A stretch of 64,000 nucleotides of DNA from Hyphomicrobiales bacterium (GTDB taxonomy: Bacteria > Pseudomonadota > Alphaproteobacteria > Rhizobiales > Rhizobiaceae), in the NCBI GenBank assembly GCA_900466605.1, contig UBMU01000033.1:1-64000 (forward strand), given 5' to 3'. A program made the position numbers and the translations under genes. The notes beneath the pieces were generated by a model. The model was not told the DNA's origin. It searched no databases and worked only from the letters and a program-made list of their open reading frames with translations. Numbering within the stretch: the stretch's first letter is position 1; the number at the start of each line of letters is the position of its first letter. Shown piece after piece: positions 17,478 to 26,370 of this stretch.

Positions 17478-18389
17478 TTAAAAAGAGCGCTTCAGGGCAT
17501 GCCCCATATCAAAAGGCGGCTTCCAATCCAATAGCTCTTGCGTACCAGCCACATCTGCTTCGAGCCAATCAGTCAGGCGGGATATCAGTTCTCCCTTGCC
17601 CGTGATCTGCCCAAACACCCGCAATGCAGCCGGAGGACATGGCACCAATCGCGCAGGGCACCCAATTGCGAGAGCGAGCCGCTTCAATAGTTCCGGCGTC
17701 GAGACGGCTTCACTATCGCCTGCCAGCAGTACTTGTCCCGAGGCGGCGGGATGGAGTGCCGCCCTTACAATGAGGTCAGTGAGATTTTCGACATAAACCA
17801 TCGATCTTCGATTATTGATCGACGCAAGAGGTAAAGGAATTCCGCTTCGCACCAGCTTTGTGAGCGCCCGGAAACTTCCGCCAGCGCCGCGTCCATAGAC
17901 CAATGGTGGACGGATGATGACGACTTCCATGCCGGATGATTTCGACAACGCGCTCAGCAATTGCTCGGCTTCGAGTTTGGATGCCGCATAGTCTGTCGCC
18001 GGGCTAGGCGTGTCATGTGAGGTAAACGGACGTCCTTTGATCGTTCGTTCACCGTTCACCTTGATGGTGCTGAGAAATACGAACCGTTTGACCCCTACGG
18101 CTGCGGCCTGCCTGGCAAGGTTGATTGCACCGTCCGTGTTGACTGTTCGAAAAAGCGCGCCGCCCGAGCCCGGGCCTTTGATGACATTCTGGTTGACCGC
18201 CGCGAGGTGAACGACAGTATCGATACCAGTCAGGGCGGCTTTCCAATCGGTAGCGCCATCAATCTCACCGACGGCGATATACCCAGCCTGGCTGGAACGG
18301 CTCGCGGCTCTGAAATCAAGGGAGCGGGTACGCAATTTGTCTTGCAAATCGTGACCGACAAAACCGGTCGCCCCGGTAACCAGCAGCAT
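17478..18389 (-). CDS. NAD-dependent sugar epimerase/dehydratase (WbpV-like SDR)
   Basis: A 303-aa extended short-chain dehydrogenase acting on a nucleotide or lipid-linked sugar. The Rossmann motif GATGFVG is at the N-terminus, FLSTIKVNGE follows, and the catalytic YAASK (about residue 140) and substrate-loop VIIRPPLVYGRG are intact. The ATG at 18389 (MLLVTGATGFVG) starts at the first beta-strand; an upstream in-frame ATG at 18419 would add an unlikely Cys-rich tail. It sits between the dehydratase and initiating transferase genes, so it probably reduces or epimerises the 4-keto sugar made by the dehydratase. Confidence 0.88.
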   Translation of the reverse strand: MLLVTGATGFVGHDLQDKLRTRSLDFRAASRSSQAGYIAVGEIDGATDWKAALTGIDTVVHLAAVNQNVIKGPGSGGALFRTVNTDGAINLARQAAAVGVKRFVFLSTIKVNGERTIKGRPFTSHDTPSPATDYAASKLEAEQLLSALSKSSGMEVVIIRPPLVYGRGAGGSFRALTKLVRSGIPLPLASINNRRSMVYVENLTDLIVRAALHPAASGQVLLAGDSEAVSTPELLKRLALAIGCPARLVPCPPAALRVFGQITGKGELISRLTDWLEADVAGTQELLDWKPPFDMGHALKRSF

Positions 18390-18443
18390 CTCAGCTCCGC
18401 ACCGACCGCAGGACACCACGCAATTCTTCTGCCAAGCCGGTCG

Positions 18444-20369
18444 TCATGGCGAGACACCTTGACGAAGCGACACCAAGTCAACCACCACGTCGAAGGGGCG
18501 ATAGTCCTGCACAAGTTCGCTGAGAATACGCCGCAGCCCGTCAACATCCCCCTCGTCGGCGACGGAATTCAGTTGTTGGAGCTTCGGCGTCAACATCTTC
18601 CAACCAACAAACCTCTCCCGTGCGCGCATGATTTTAGAGTGTTCCGTCGGCTCGGGATTGTCCCCGATCAGCAGTTCTTCGTAAAGCTTCTCTCCCGGGC
18701 GCAGGCCGGTTGTGACAATGCTGATATCACCCGACGGATTTCGCTCGTCATTGATGGTGAGGCCCGACAGTTCAACCATGCGTCGGGCAAGATCGATTAT
18801 CTTGACAGGTTCGCCCATGTCGAGGACGAAAACATCGCCACCCTTCGCCATGGAGCCGGCCTGGATCACGAGCTCGGTTGCTTCCGGCACAGTCATGAAA
18901 AAGCGTGTGATCTCGGGATGTGTCAGGGTGATAGGGCCGCCTTGCCGAATTTGCTGGCGGAAGAGGGGAACGACCGATCCGGACGATCCCAATACGTTGC
19001 CAAAGCGTACCATGGTAAGAATAGTCGAGGCGCCCTCGGCCGCCAAACCCTGAAGCGCCATTTCCGCGAGCCGCTTGGTGGCACCCATAACGTTGGTCGG
19101 TCTGACGGCCTTGTCGGTACTGATCAGTATGAATCGCTCGACACCCGCATCGATTGCGGCTCGTGCTACCGCAATGGTCCCAAAAACATTCGTCTTGACA
19201 CCCTCGACGGGGTTCTTCTCGACTAGCGGCACATGCTTGTACGCCGCCGCGTGATAGACGGTGTTTGGTTTCCACGTTTCGATTATCTTGCGGATGCGAA
19301 GCTCATCGCAAACATTCGCAAGGAGAGGCACAATTTGAACCGCCGGATCCGGATCATCGCCGAGGAGTTCATTCTCCAGGGCATAGAGCCCGTATTCATT
19401 CTGGTCGAGGACCAGCAATACAGATGGCTTCAATCTTGCCAGTCCACGGCAGAGTTCGCTACCAATGGATCCAGCCGCCCCCGTGACCAAGACCACCCGG
19501 CCGCGGATGTTGCGCTCCAATAGCGCCTCATCCGGTTTAACAGGCGTTCGACCCAAGAGATCCTCAATATCCAGTTCCTGCAGATCGGTGAATTCCGCCT
19601 GGCCTCCGGCAAGTGCGTTCAGATCGGGAACGGTGCGCACGGCAACGCGCGCGCCCCTCAGTTTCTCAAGGATTTCGTTCCGGCGCGGACGATCGATCTT
19701 GGGAAGCGCCAGAAGGATCGTGCGCACGTTCAGCCGTGCGCTCAATTCGACGATCTTTTCCGGATCATAGACAGCTATGCCGCCGATCAGGCTGCCATGA
19801 AGACTTCGGTCGTCGTCGAGATAGCCGACAACCTTGAAATCTGCACTGCCACTCAGCGCGCCGGCGACCTGCCTGCCTCCGGATCCGGCCCCGTAGATAA
19901 GCATGTTCGTCTGTGCGTTCTGTCTCAGGATCCGCTTGTAGGCCTCGCTCAGGAAATATCTTGCCATAAAGCGGTTTAGGCCGATCGCCAGCAGCAGCAG
20001 CAGCGGCTGCATTATCCCAATCGTGCGAGGTATTCCAGGAAAACTGATGGCGGTAAAAATTGCCATGAAGGCAAGGCCGTAGATCGTTATTGCCTTAATC
20101 ACTGTGATGAAGGCTGACCAGCCAAGAAAGCGAAAGATTGCCCGGTAAAGACCCATTGTGATGAATATTGGCAGGGCAATCACAAGGGATATTGGAATTG
20201 TCAGCAGCTGCAACCCTGTAAGCGCAACCCATTCATTCAGGCGAAAACAGAAGGCCAGCCAGATGGTCAGAACGCACAAGCATGAATCAACCAGCACTGC
20301 CAACGCGCGCTTTGTAGGTCGCGGCAAATCAAGAATGCTTTGAACGTACCTGTCGGAAACGGCGTGCAT
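18444..20369 (-). CDS. CapD/FlaA1/WbpM-type UDP-GlcNAc 4,6-dehydratase
   Basis: A 641-aa membrane-bound nucleotide-sugar dehydratase. Four N-terminal spans (residues about 20-130) are followed by a nucleotide-binding domain (YGAGSGGRQVAGAL) and the C-terminal SDR domain with GAAGSIGSELCRGL (about 300). Its catalytic region ISTDKAVRPTNVMGATKR has Met in place of Tyr, as in the WbpM branch. The family makes UDP-4-keto-6-deoxy-GlcNAc, a precursor of QuiNAc/FucNAc. With the downstream WbpV-like SDR and small transferase it forms a plausible QuiNAc/FucNAc-1-P initiation route; this is inferred from the WbpM-WbpV-WbpL analogy. Confidence 0.93.
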   Translation of the reverse strand: MHAVSDRYVQSILDLPRPTKRALAVLVDSCLCVLTIWLAFCFRLNEWVALTGLQLLTIPISLVIALPIFITMGLYRAIFRFLGWSAFITVIKAITIYGLAFMAIFTAISFPGIPRTIGIMQPLLLLLAIGLNRFMARYFLSEAYKRILRQNAQTNMLIYGAGSGGRQVAGALSGSADFKVVGYLDDDRSLHGSLIGGIAVYDPEKIVELSARLNVRTILLALPKIDRPRRNEILEKLRGARVAVRTVPDLNALAGGQAEFTDLQELDIEDLLGRTPVKPDEALLERNIRGRVVLVTGAAGSIGSELCRGLARLKPSVLLVLDQNEYGLYALENELLGDDPDPAVQIVPLLANVCDELRIRKIIETWKPNTVYHAAAYKHVPLVEKNPVEGVKTNVFGTIAVARAAIDAGVERFILISTDKAVRPTNVMGATKRLAEMALQGLAAEGASTILTMVRFGNVLGSSGSVVPLFRQQIRQGGPITLTHPEITRFFMTVPEATELVIQAGSMAKGGDVFVLDMGEPVKIIDLARRMVELSGLTINDERNPSGDISIVTTGLRPGEKLYEELLIGDNPEPTEHSKIMRARERFVGWKMLTPKLQQLNSVADEGDVDGLRRILSELVQDYRPFDVVVDLVSLRQGVSP

Positions 20370-20374
20370 CGGCC

Positions 20375-21733
20375 TTACCCCTGGGCCGGGAATGGGCTCG
20401 ACAAGGCGTCTGCCTGCAGAGGAGACCTATGCTGCGCCGAAATCGAACGCAGCCTTATCGAACAAGCAAAGCATGTGGCCGCAAACAGCAAAGCGTAGGA
20501 TTCACCAATGGCAAGACGGTTGTTCGAATTGCTGAGGATCGTAAAGGCAAAGTAGACCGCGAACGTCAAATAGCAGGCAAAGGCGCTGCTGCTGATCACA
20601 CCTGTCGATGAAGCCCGATAAACGCGATAGATGGCCGAGACCACAATCAGCGTCAGGATGGAAAGACCGACAAACCCGTGTCGGACGAGGATTTCAAGGT
20701 AGCCGTCATGCAGCAGAGTGTAGGTTACGCCGCGATAGGGGGTCGTTTGCCAAATCGCAAGCCAACTGTTGCCGCTGCCAAAGGCAGGAGCGACGGATAT
20801 TACGTCAATCGCATTGGCCCAGAGCTGCAGACGTTCATCGAGGGAAATCGGCGTCTCCGGCGAGGCAATTGCGTCCTGCATTACTCGTTCCAGCGATACG
20901 CCGTCATCCAGGCGCGCGACGATCGACACGACGGAATTGAAAGTGGCCGCTCCGAAGTGCGCCACGTTGTCACGTACCGCATAGATGCCGCAGGACAAGA
21001 TCAAGAGGCCGCCGATCGCGGCAACAACCACGGCCTTGCGCCTGAGGTAGAAAAGTGCTGCGGCAATCATAAGCCCGAGAGCCGGCACAAGTGCGAGCCA
21101 AACTCCTTTGGATTTTGCTCCATAAATATTGAAAAGCGCGAGGCCGACAACCATTACGGCTATTGCTGCAACAATTGCCTTTGTTCGTGCCGAGCTACCG
21201 GTCTCCCATTGATGCAGTGTCCAGTAAAATGCCCCAATGAAGACAAAGCCGCACCCGACGGCGCCGTGAATCGAGTTATGGTGGAATAGAGGCGATATCT
21301 GCACGCCAGTCATGATTGCAAGAAATGGCGTCGAGACAATCAAGAGAATTAGGGCGCTGCAGAAGAAAGCCATTAATATGGGCTTAACGAGATGCCAGCT
21401 CGCGTGCAGGGCAACGCCCATCGCAGGGAAGAAGAGTGCGAAAGCGTAGAGCCACTCCGATGCGCCTTTCTCACCGAAAACTATCAAGCCAAAAAGAAAT
21501 CTCGCTAGCGTATAAGTGCCCCATGCCAGGCAGACAATCGCCAGCCAGTCTTTCGAGGTGACACTGAGGCGGACTTTGCGAGAAATCAGCGTCAAGCTCA
21601 TCAGCAAGAGCGCTGCGTATCTGTAGGCGTCGCTCTCGATCAACGTGACGGACATCATCGCCAGCCACAAGAGGCCTGTGGTGAGGTCGATGATTGTTGC
21701 TTTCGTATGATTGCGCGGCATCGAGATCATCAT
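20375..21733 (-). CDS. Second O-antigen ligase/polymerase-family membrane protein
   Basis: A 452-aa inner-membrane protein with roughly eleven spans. The Wzy_C-type loop includes DERLQLWANAIDVI, FGSGNSWLAIW, TYTLLHDGYLEILVRHG and a late SNNRLAIGESYALL. It is the second protein of this superfamily in the window and only distantly like the one at 7299-8681, so one may be a polymerase and the other a ligase, or each may serve its own polymer. Tandem ATGs at 21733 and 21730 overlap the GT25 stop, showing translational coupling. Confidence 0.86.
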   Translation of the reverse strand: MMISMPRNHTKATIIDLTTGLLWLAMMSVTLIESDAYRYAALLLMSLTLISRKVRLSVTSKDWLAIVCLAWGTYTLARFLFGLIVFGEKGASEWLYAFALFFPAMGVALHASWHLVKPILMAFFCSALILLIVSTPFLAIMTGVQISPLFHHNSIHGAVGCGFVFIGAFYWTLHQWETGSSARTKAIVAAIAVMVVGLALFNIYGAKSKGVWLALVPALGLMIAAALFYLRRKAVVVAAIGGLLILSCGIYAVRDNVAHFGAATFNSVVSIVARLDDGVSLERVMQDAIASPETPISLDERLQLWANAIDVISVAPAFGSGNSWLAIWQTTPYRGVTYTLLHDGYLEILVRHGFVGLSILTLIVVSAIYRVYRASSTGVISSSAFACYLTFAVYFAFTILSNSNNRLAIGESYALLFAATCFACSIRLRSISAQHRSPLQADALSSPFPAQG

Positions 21734-22509
21734 GAAAGGGCATACCTGATACGGCGGACATACTCGATCAAGCGGAGAAAGTGTGTCCGAACCTTCCTTG
21801 TTCCCCGCAATTTGACTGCACGATACTGGGCTCTGCTGGCGATCTGACTCTCAGTGGATCGCTGGGACAGCTCGACCATATTGTGCTTAACTGTATAGAT
21901 GTTGACGCCTGTCTTCCACCCGCGCTCAAGGGTCATATCGAAAGGAAACACGATGTTGCTTGCGCCCTCCAATAGTTTCCGAGCGCCCACGCGCGTAACG
22001 ATATAGCACGCAGCAGACCCTTGTGGTCCATGCAGGCATCGCCCAACGGCATCTCCATAGTCCGACACAGCCACTGTGCGACACCACTTTGATCGGTGAT
22101 TGAGCAACTTAACCACCTCAGCTGAGGGAACTGCTCTCAGGAGTGCGGCCGCCCTCTGAGTAAAATCCTGACACAATTCCACGTCATCTTCCATAATAAT
22201 GGCGGTTTCGTAGTTACTTGAGAGAAAGGCCTCCAGGGCGCGCATGTGCGCGCGATAGCAGCCGTACTCGCCAGGTAGCATCTGGCGGCCGTTCCGGCGC
22301 AGAAACTCTTTCTCGTTAAAGCCTGCTCTCTGTGCCGCGGAAATCGAGCGCCCATCGACGCCTGGGACTCGATCGATCTGCATGCCAGCCAAGTTCGCCT
22401 GCGATGATACTTCTGCCCATCGCTTTGAAGAGCTGTCCAGATTGATCACATACGCGCCGATCAATCGCTGCAAACGCTTCGTTCCTGTTGTCGTGTTGAG
22501 TTCGAGCAT
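21730..22509 (-). CDS. GT25-family glycosyltransferase
   Basis: A 259-aa glycosyltransferase of the LPS/LOS GT25 family (beta-galactosyltransferase-like). The domain opens with IGAYVINLDSSSKRW, then EYGCYRAHMRALEAFL and the acidic donor site IIMEDDVELCQDF (about residue 100), followed by PQGSAACYIVTRVGARKLL. The ATG at 22509 gives the family's usual length. The frame stays open to a GTG at 22662, adding 51 residues without known domain; no good ribosome-binding site decides. It is the first gene of the operon GT25-Wzy-CapD-SDR-transferase, all minus strand with overlaps or short gaps. Confidence 0.85.
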   Translation of the reverse strand: MLELNTTTGTKRLQRLIGAYVINLDSSSKRWAEVSSQANLAGMQIDRVPGVDGRSISAAQRAGFNEKEFLRRNGRQMLPGEYGCYRAHMRALEAFLSSNYETAIIMEDDVELCQDFTQRAAALLRAVPSAEVVKLLNHRSKWCRTVAVSDYGDAVGRCLHGPQGSAACYIVTRVGARKLLEGASNIVFPFDMTLERGWKTGVNIYTVKHNMVELSQRSTESQIASRAQYRAVKLRGTRKVRTHFLRLIEYVRRIRYALS

Positions 22510-22948
22510 TTCATCCGCATCATTTGTGGCCCTCTTTGGACCCTCGCGTTCCACCCGCAAGGAGATCGCAGGAAACCGCAAACTAGGCAAACCCTCCGAC
22601 AGCTGAAACGGATAGTATTTCCGTATGTCGTTATCTACAACAGCCTGCGCGTGTGTGTCCACAACGTGGAATGCTCAGCTTCACTGGTGCTGTGGGAGAA
22701 ATAGGCGTCCTATTTCTCGTCAGGCGTCCGTACAAACCCGCCGCGGACCATGTGGGTTAATGCGCAATTCGACGCTTTTGTATGTTCTGCTAGGTCATTC
22801 GCGGCGAGCTCCAATGATTTCGCGCGTAATAGTCCGAAAGTCCCAAGCGGTGCCCGTTGTCGCGTGACGATCGCTCTTGCGCCTGCTGAGGCCTCTGTTA
22901 AGCATTTCCAGTCAGCGACACGAAATGTGAGCGAAAGAGGCCGAACTC
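22510..22948. other. Divergent intergenic region between GT25 and the DeoR gene
   Basis: The 439 bp contain an in-frame extension of the GT25 gene (to a GTG at 22662), the long palindrome at 22696-22718 and otherwise low-coding sequence. Both flanking genes read outward, so the region must hold two promoters. I see no convincing -35/-10 pair. Confidence 0.5.
22696..22718. promoter_or_regulatory. Perfect 10-bp-arm inverted repeat upstream of the GT25 operon
   Basis: GAGAAATAGG (22696-22705), CGT, CCTATTTCTC (22709-22718): a flawless 10-bp dyad with a 3-bp centre. It lies 34 bp beyond the earliest possible GT25 start and 230 bp before the DeoR-type gene. There is no following T-tract, so an operator is more likely than a terminator. 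The divergent DeoR-type regulator is the nearest candidate ligand (inference). Confidence 0.6.
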
Positions 22949-23722
22949 ATGTTCTTGAGTGATAGACAAACCGAAATAGTGGGAATGGCCAGGTCGAACG
23001 GCCGCGTTTTCGTCGAGGAACTGGCATCTCACTTCTCGGTCACCCCACAGACGATTCGTAAAGATCTGAACGACCTCTGTGATGCACAGATACTGACTCG
23101 TGTTCACGGTGGAGCGACATTTCCAACTGGCACTGAGAATGTAAAGTACGACGCGAGACGTCAGATCGCGGCGACTGAAAAGCAGGCGATCGGTCTTGCT
23201 GCGGCTGGCCTTATTCCTAATAACGCCTCCCTTTTCATAAACATAGGCACGACAACCGAGGCTGTTGGTGAAGCACTGACAAACCACCAAGAACTGATGG
23301 TGATTACCAACAATATCAACGTTGCCAACCGACTTCGGCTGTTTCCAATGATCGAAGTCGTGATCGCCGGGGGCGTGGTTCGTGGTTCCGACGGTGGCAT
23401 TGTGGGTGAGGCCGCGGTCGATTTCATCAGGCAGTTCAAGGTAGACTATGCTGTCATCGGTGCGTCCGCGATCGATGAAGACGGGGCGTTGCTTGACTAC
23501 GACTTTCGCGAGGTAAAGGTGGCGCAAGCCATAATTGCTAACGCCCGGCACGTCATTCTTGTCGCAGATTCGACGAAGTTCGAGCGGACTGCGCCCGTTC
23601 GCATCGCGCAACTTCCCCAGGTCCACACCTTCATCACCGATCGGTGCATCACTCCCTCTATTCGTCGCCTCTGTCAGGAAAATAGCGTGAAACTCATTGA
23701 GACCGGATCGGCGCATGTGTAG
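22949..23722 (+). CDS. DeoR/GlpR-family transcriptional regulator
   Basis: A 257-aa repressor-type regulator. The N-terminal winged helix (FLSDRQTEIVGMARSNG, then VTPQTIRKDLNDL) carries the DeoR signature and ends in TRVHGGA. The C-terminal sensor domain (about 80-245) is ISOCOT-like, with NIGTTTEAV, NNINVAN, VIAGGVVR and ADSTKFER, which bind sugar phosphates such as glycerol-3-P in relatives. No glp or sugar gene adjoins it, so its target is unclear; divergent polysaccharide genes are possible. It stands alone, 51 bp before the YbaK gene. Confidence 0.9.
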   Translation: MFLSDRQTEIVGMARSNGRVFVEELASHFSVTPQTIRKDLNDLCDAQILTRVHGGATFPTGTENVKYDARRQIAATEKQAIGLAAAGLIPNNASLFINIGTTTEAVGEALTNHQELMVITNNINVANRLRLFPMIEVVIAGGVVRGSDGGIVGEAAVDFIRQFKVDYAVIGASAIDEDGALLDYDFREVKVAQAIIANARHVILVADSTKFERTAPVRIAQLPQVHTFITDRCITPSIRRLCQENSVKLIETGSAHV

Positions 23723-23773
23723 GCATCGTCCATCGGGCTTCATTTGCTTCCGCTCCTGCGCTAGCCTTTGCCC

Positions 23774-24232
23774 ATGAGTCTAGAAACCGTCCGCGCCTTT
23801 TTCAGCGCCAATGCTCCCGATATAGAGATCATCGAAACCGTCGAGAGTTCATCGACCGTAGCACTGGCTGCCGAGGCGCATGGAGTTGATCCCGCGCAGA
23901 TCGCCAAGACTATCTGCCTACGAGTGGGCGAGGAGACCATGCTGGTCGTGGCCGGTGGCCTGGCGCGGCTCGACAACAGGAAGTTCAAGGATACCTTTGG
24001 CGGCAAGGGCCGCATGCTGGGGCCGGAGGAAGTCGTGGAGGTGACCAGTCATCCTGTCGGCGGAGTATGCCCATTTGGCCTGCCGAAGGTTCTTCCGATC
24101 TACTGCGACGTTTCCCTGAGGCGATTTGATGTGGTTGTGCCTGCTGCCGGGTCCACCAATTCGGCGGTGCGGATTTCGACTGACCGCTTGGCGGAACTCA
24201 CACGCGCAACCTGGGTCGATGTCTGCCAATAG
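23774..24232 (+). CDS. YbaK/ProX-type aminoacyl-tRNA deacylase
   Basis: A 152-aa protein of the YbaK/INS fold that hydrolyses mischarged tRNAs (Cys-tRNAPro or Ala-tRNAPro in studied members). Visible motifs are AKTICLRVG with the catalytic Lys, FGGKGRMLGPEEV and GGVCPFGLPK. The ATG at 23774 is preferred to an in-frame TTG at 23768. It is not in an obvious operon. Confidence 0.87.
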   Translation: MSLETVRAFFSANAPDIEIIETVESSSTVALAAEAHGVDPAQIAKTICLRVGEETMLVVAGGLARLDNRKFKDTFGGKGRMLGPEEVVEVTSHPVGGVCPFGLPKVLPIYCDVSLRRFDVVVPAAGSTNSAVRISTDRLAELTRATWVDVCQ

Positions 24233-24319
24233 CGATTGCACAATCAAAGCTTCAAACCGTTAAAACAGTCCCTATATAAGCTGCTGACATGCATTATTCG
24301 TCGCGACAGGAGAGATTGG

Positions 24320-25315
24320 ATGCCGGGTGCCGTTTCGCGTTTTGCCAAGATTGTGGCGATTGCCGTTCTAACAGGCGCTACCGTATTTGCCTCGATCGGT
24401 GAAGCCGATGCGCGCAGAGCGGGCAGTTCGGGTTTCGGGAGCCGCGGTACTCGAACGTTCCAGGCGCCGCCCGCAACGAGCACCGCACCGTCTCCGGCTG
24501 CGCCAATTGAGCGATCGATGACGCCCCGTCCGCAGAGCAACGCGCCATATGCCGGCCAGTCGCCGCTCAATACACAAAGACCAGGCCTGTTTAACGGCTT
24601 TGGACGGTCGATGATCGGCGGGCTCATTGCCGGCGGTCTTCTTGGCATGTTGCTTGGCCACGGCTTTGGCGGCGGCTTCGGGTTACTAGGCATGTTGATG
24701 CAAATTGCGTTGATCGCCATTGCGATCTCCTTCGCAGTGCGTTTCTTTGCGAACCGTCGACAACCTGCGTATGGATCTGCAAGCTCTGCTGGAAGCAGCC
24801 ACATGGCTCCCAGCGGGAACGCGCCCCTCCGGATTCCGTCGATCGGGTCGGCTGTCGGCTACGGCCAGGGACAGGCAAGCAGAAAGCCTGATGGTGAAGT
24901 TGGTTTGGGGCAAAGTGATCTCGACCGTTTCGAGGAACTGCTGACTGAGGTGCAGACGGCATACGGACACGAAGACTATGGCACGTTGCGTCGCCTGACG
25001 ACGCCCGAGGCTATGTCCTACCTTGCCGAGGAGCTTGGAGAGAATGCGACAAACGGTGTGCGCAACCAAGTGTCGAATATCAAGCTGCTGCAAGGCGATA
25101 TAGCCGAGGCGTGGCGCGAAGATGGGGCGGACTATGCCACGCTTGCCATGCGCTATTCGTCGATCGATTCCCTCGTCGAGCGTGCTAGCGGCAAGCTGGT
25201 CAGTGGCGACAATAGTCACCCGACGGAAACGACAGAAATCTGGACATTCGTGCGCAAGCAAGGAAACGAGTGGAAGCTTGCGGCCATCCAGGGGACGGAA
25301 CAGCGCGCCGCTTAG
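24320..25315 (+). CDS. Tim44-like domain membrane protein
   Basis: A 331-aa membrane-anchored protein. A signal-like segment (IVAIAVLTGATVFASIGEADA) precedes a Pro/Ala/Gly-rich spacer. A glycine-rich hydrophobic segment (MIGGLIAGGLLGMLLGHGFG and LMQIALIAIAISFAVRF, about residues 95-145) is followed by a C-terminal Tim44-like domain (about 200-325, LDRFEELLTEVQTAY, VSNIKLLQGDIAEAW, ETTEIWTFVR). Bacterial members are poorly characterised. The ATG at 24320 is preceded by AGGAGAGATTGG. It converges on the DnaJ-domain gene with 17 bp between stops. Confidence 0.85.
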   Translation: MPGAVSRFAKIVAIAVLTGATVFASIGEADARRAGSSGFGSRGTRTFQAPPATSTAPSPAAPIERSMTPRPQSNAPYAGQSPLNTQRPGLFNGFGRSMIGGLIAGGLLGMLLGHGFGGGFGLLGMLMQIALIAIAISFAVRFFANRRQPAYGSASSAGSSHMAPSGNAPLRIPSIGSAVGYGQGQASRKPDGEVGLGQSDLDRFEELLTEVQTAYGHEDYGTLRRLTTPEAMSYLAEELGENATNGVRNQVSNIKLLQGDIAEAWREDGADYATLAMRYSSIDSLVERASGKLVSGDNSHPTETTEIWTFVRKQGNEWKLAAIQGTEQRAA

Positions 25316-25332
25316 CGGCGCGGGACCGTAAC

Positions 25333-26004
25333 TTAACCCTCTTGGGCGGCGGTCGGCACGACCCAGAGTGGCCGCTCTTCACGTTTGCTTCTCAGAGTAG
25401 GCGCTGACTGATCTTCGACTGCAAGGCCTTCCTCGATCTCCTGAACATCCACTTCATAGCTGTAGTCGTAGAGCATTTCGCATGCCCGCTCGCTGGCTTT
25501 GATCTTTGCGTCAGTTTCGCTGATTGCTGTGGCAATTGCCTTGATGCGTGCCCGCAGCATTGAACCCAGGATATCGGTCGCGGGCCGCTTTTCCAGGCGT
25601 TCGAGGTGATGCTCGATGCGAGAGGCATGACGCTCGAGCTCGCGTTTGCTGAAGCGCGCTTTGCGCATTTCTTCCGAAAGGTCCGAGCGCATACGGGCAA
25701 GCGGATCAAACGTACCCGGCTCGCGCTCATCCAAGGTCAGCTGATTGACCAGCTTTTCGATAACCATCAGGGCCTGCAGGTCTACTGGATCCGCCAACTC
25801 CACATCGTAGCCGGTGTCATCAAAGACTTTTCTGCGGACTGGGTCGAGAAGAAGCTCGTAGGCCTTCTGTACACGACCGAACGCGTCCGGCTCGCCGCCC
25901 GAGTCCGGATGTGTCGCTTTGGCGCGCCGTCGGTATGCGGCCTTCACCTGCTCGTCGGTTGCGTCCCGCCGGACGCCCAGAATCTCATAAGGATTAGTCA
26001 CCAT
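25333..26004 (-). CDS. J-domain protein (DnaJ-like)
   Basis: A 223-aa protein with an N-terminal J domain: NPYEILGVRRDATDEQVKAA and AYRRRAKATHPDSGG, where the canonical HPD is present as HPD. The rest (about 75-223) is charged and helical with coiled-coil character (EEMRKARFSKRELERHASRI) and no zinc or substrate-binding domain, so it is a class-C J protein that recruits DnaK to an unknown client. The ATG at 26004 (MVTNPYEILG) fits the domain start; an upstream in-frame start would add 11 residues. Confidence 0.88.
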   Translation of the reverse strand: MVTNPYEILGVRRDATDEQVKAAYRRRAKATHPDSGGEPDAFGRVQKAYELLLDPVRRKVFDDTGYDVELADPVDLQALMVIEKLVNQLTLDEREPGTFDPLARMRSDLSEEMRKARFSKRELERHASRIEHHLERLEKRPATDILGSMLRARIKAIATAISETDAKIKASERACEMLYDYSYEVDVQEIEEGLAVEDQSAPTLRSKREERPLWVVPTAAQEG

Positions 26005-26370
26005 CCCTCCGTCGTTGTTCGGACATTGCCGTGACACCCGTGAAGGGCATTCGTGCCGCGAGGTTCTCTTCTACCATCAGTGGGGCAGAGTTTGGACAAA
26101 AAGAATAAACAAAGTCGCATACGGCGAGTTGGAGAGGCCCGTCCCCCCATCCTCTGCCGCTAGCCCCTCCGTGTCTGCGTGGCCAGAGCGACGCCAACAG
26201 ACAAGGCCAGAGGCCCATCCATTTGCTGTCGCCTGAAAATAATGGATGCCTCCCGTCGTACCTAATCGTTATAATGATTCAGGCGACGTTGACGCTCTCT
26301 GGCAAATCAAGTTCTATCCGCCACCATTTGTCTAGTCCGCACTGCGGGCGGGGAATTTGGAGGAGGTTTC
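26005..26370. other. Divergent promoter region, DnaJ-like gene / panCB
   Basis: The 366 bp hold no convincing gene. An inverted repeat, CATCCATT (26216-26223) and AATGGATG (26241-26248), is followed by a consensus TATAAT at 26270-26275 with no clear -35 partner. This may be the panCB promoter, leaving an approximately 90-nt leader. The GGAGGAGG run at 26358-26366 is the panC ribosome-binding site. Confidence 0.4.

Noticed and set aside
26216..26248. Inverted repeat CATCCATT/AATGGATG as terminator
   Set aside because: The 17-nt loop and lack of a T-tract make termination unlikely; noted only as part of the panCB upstream region.
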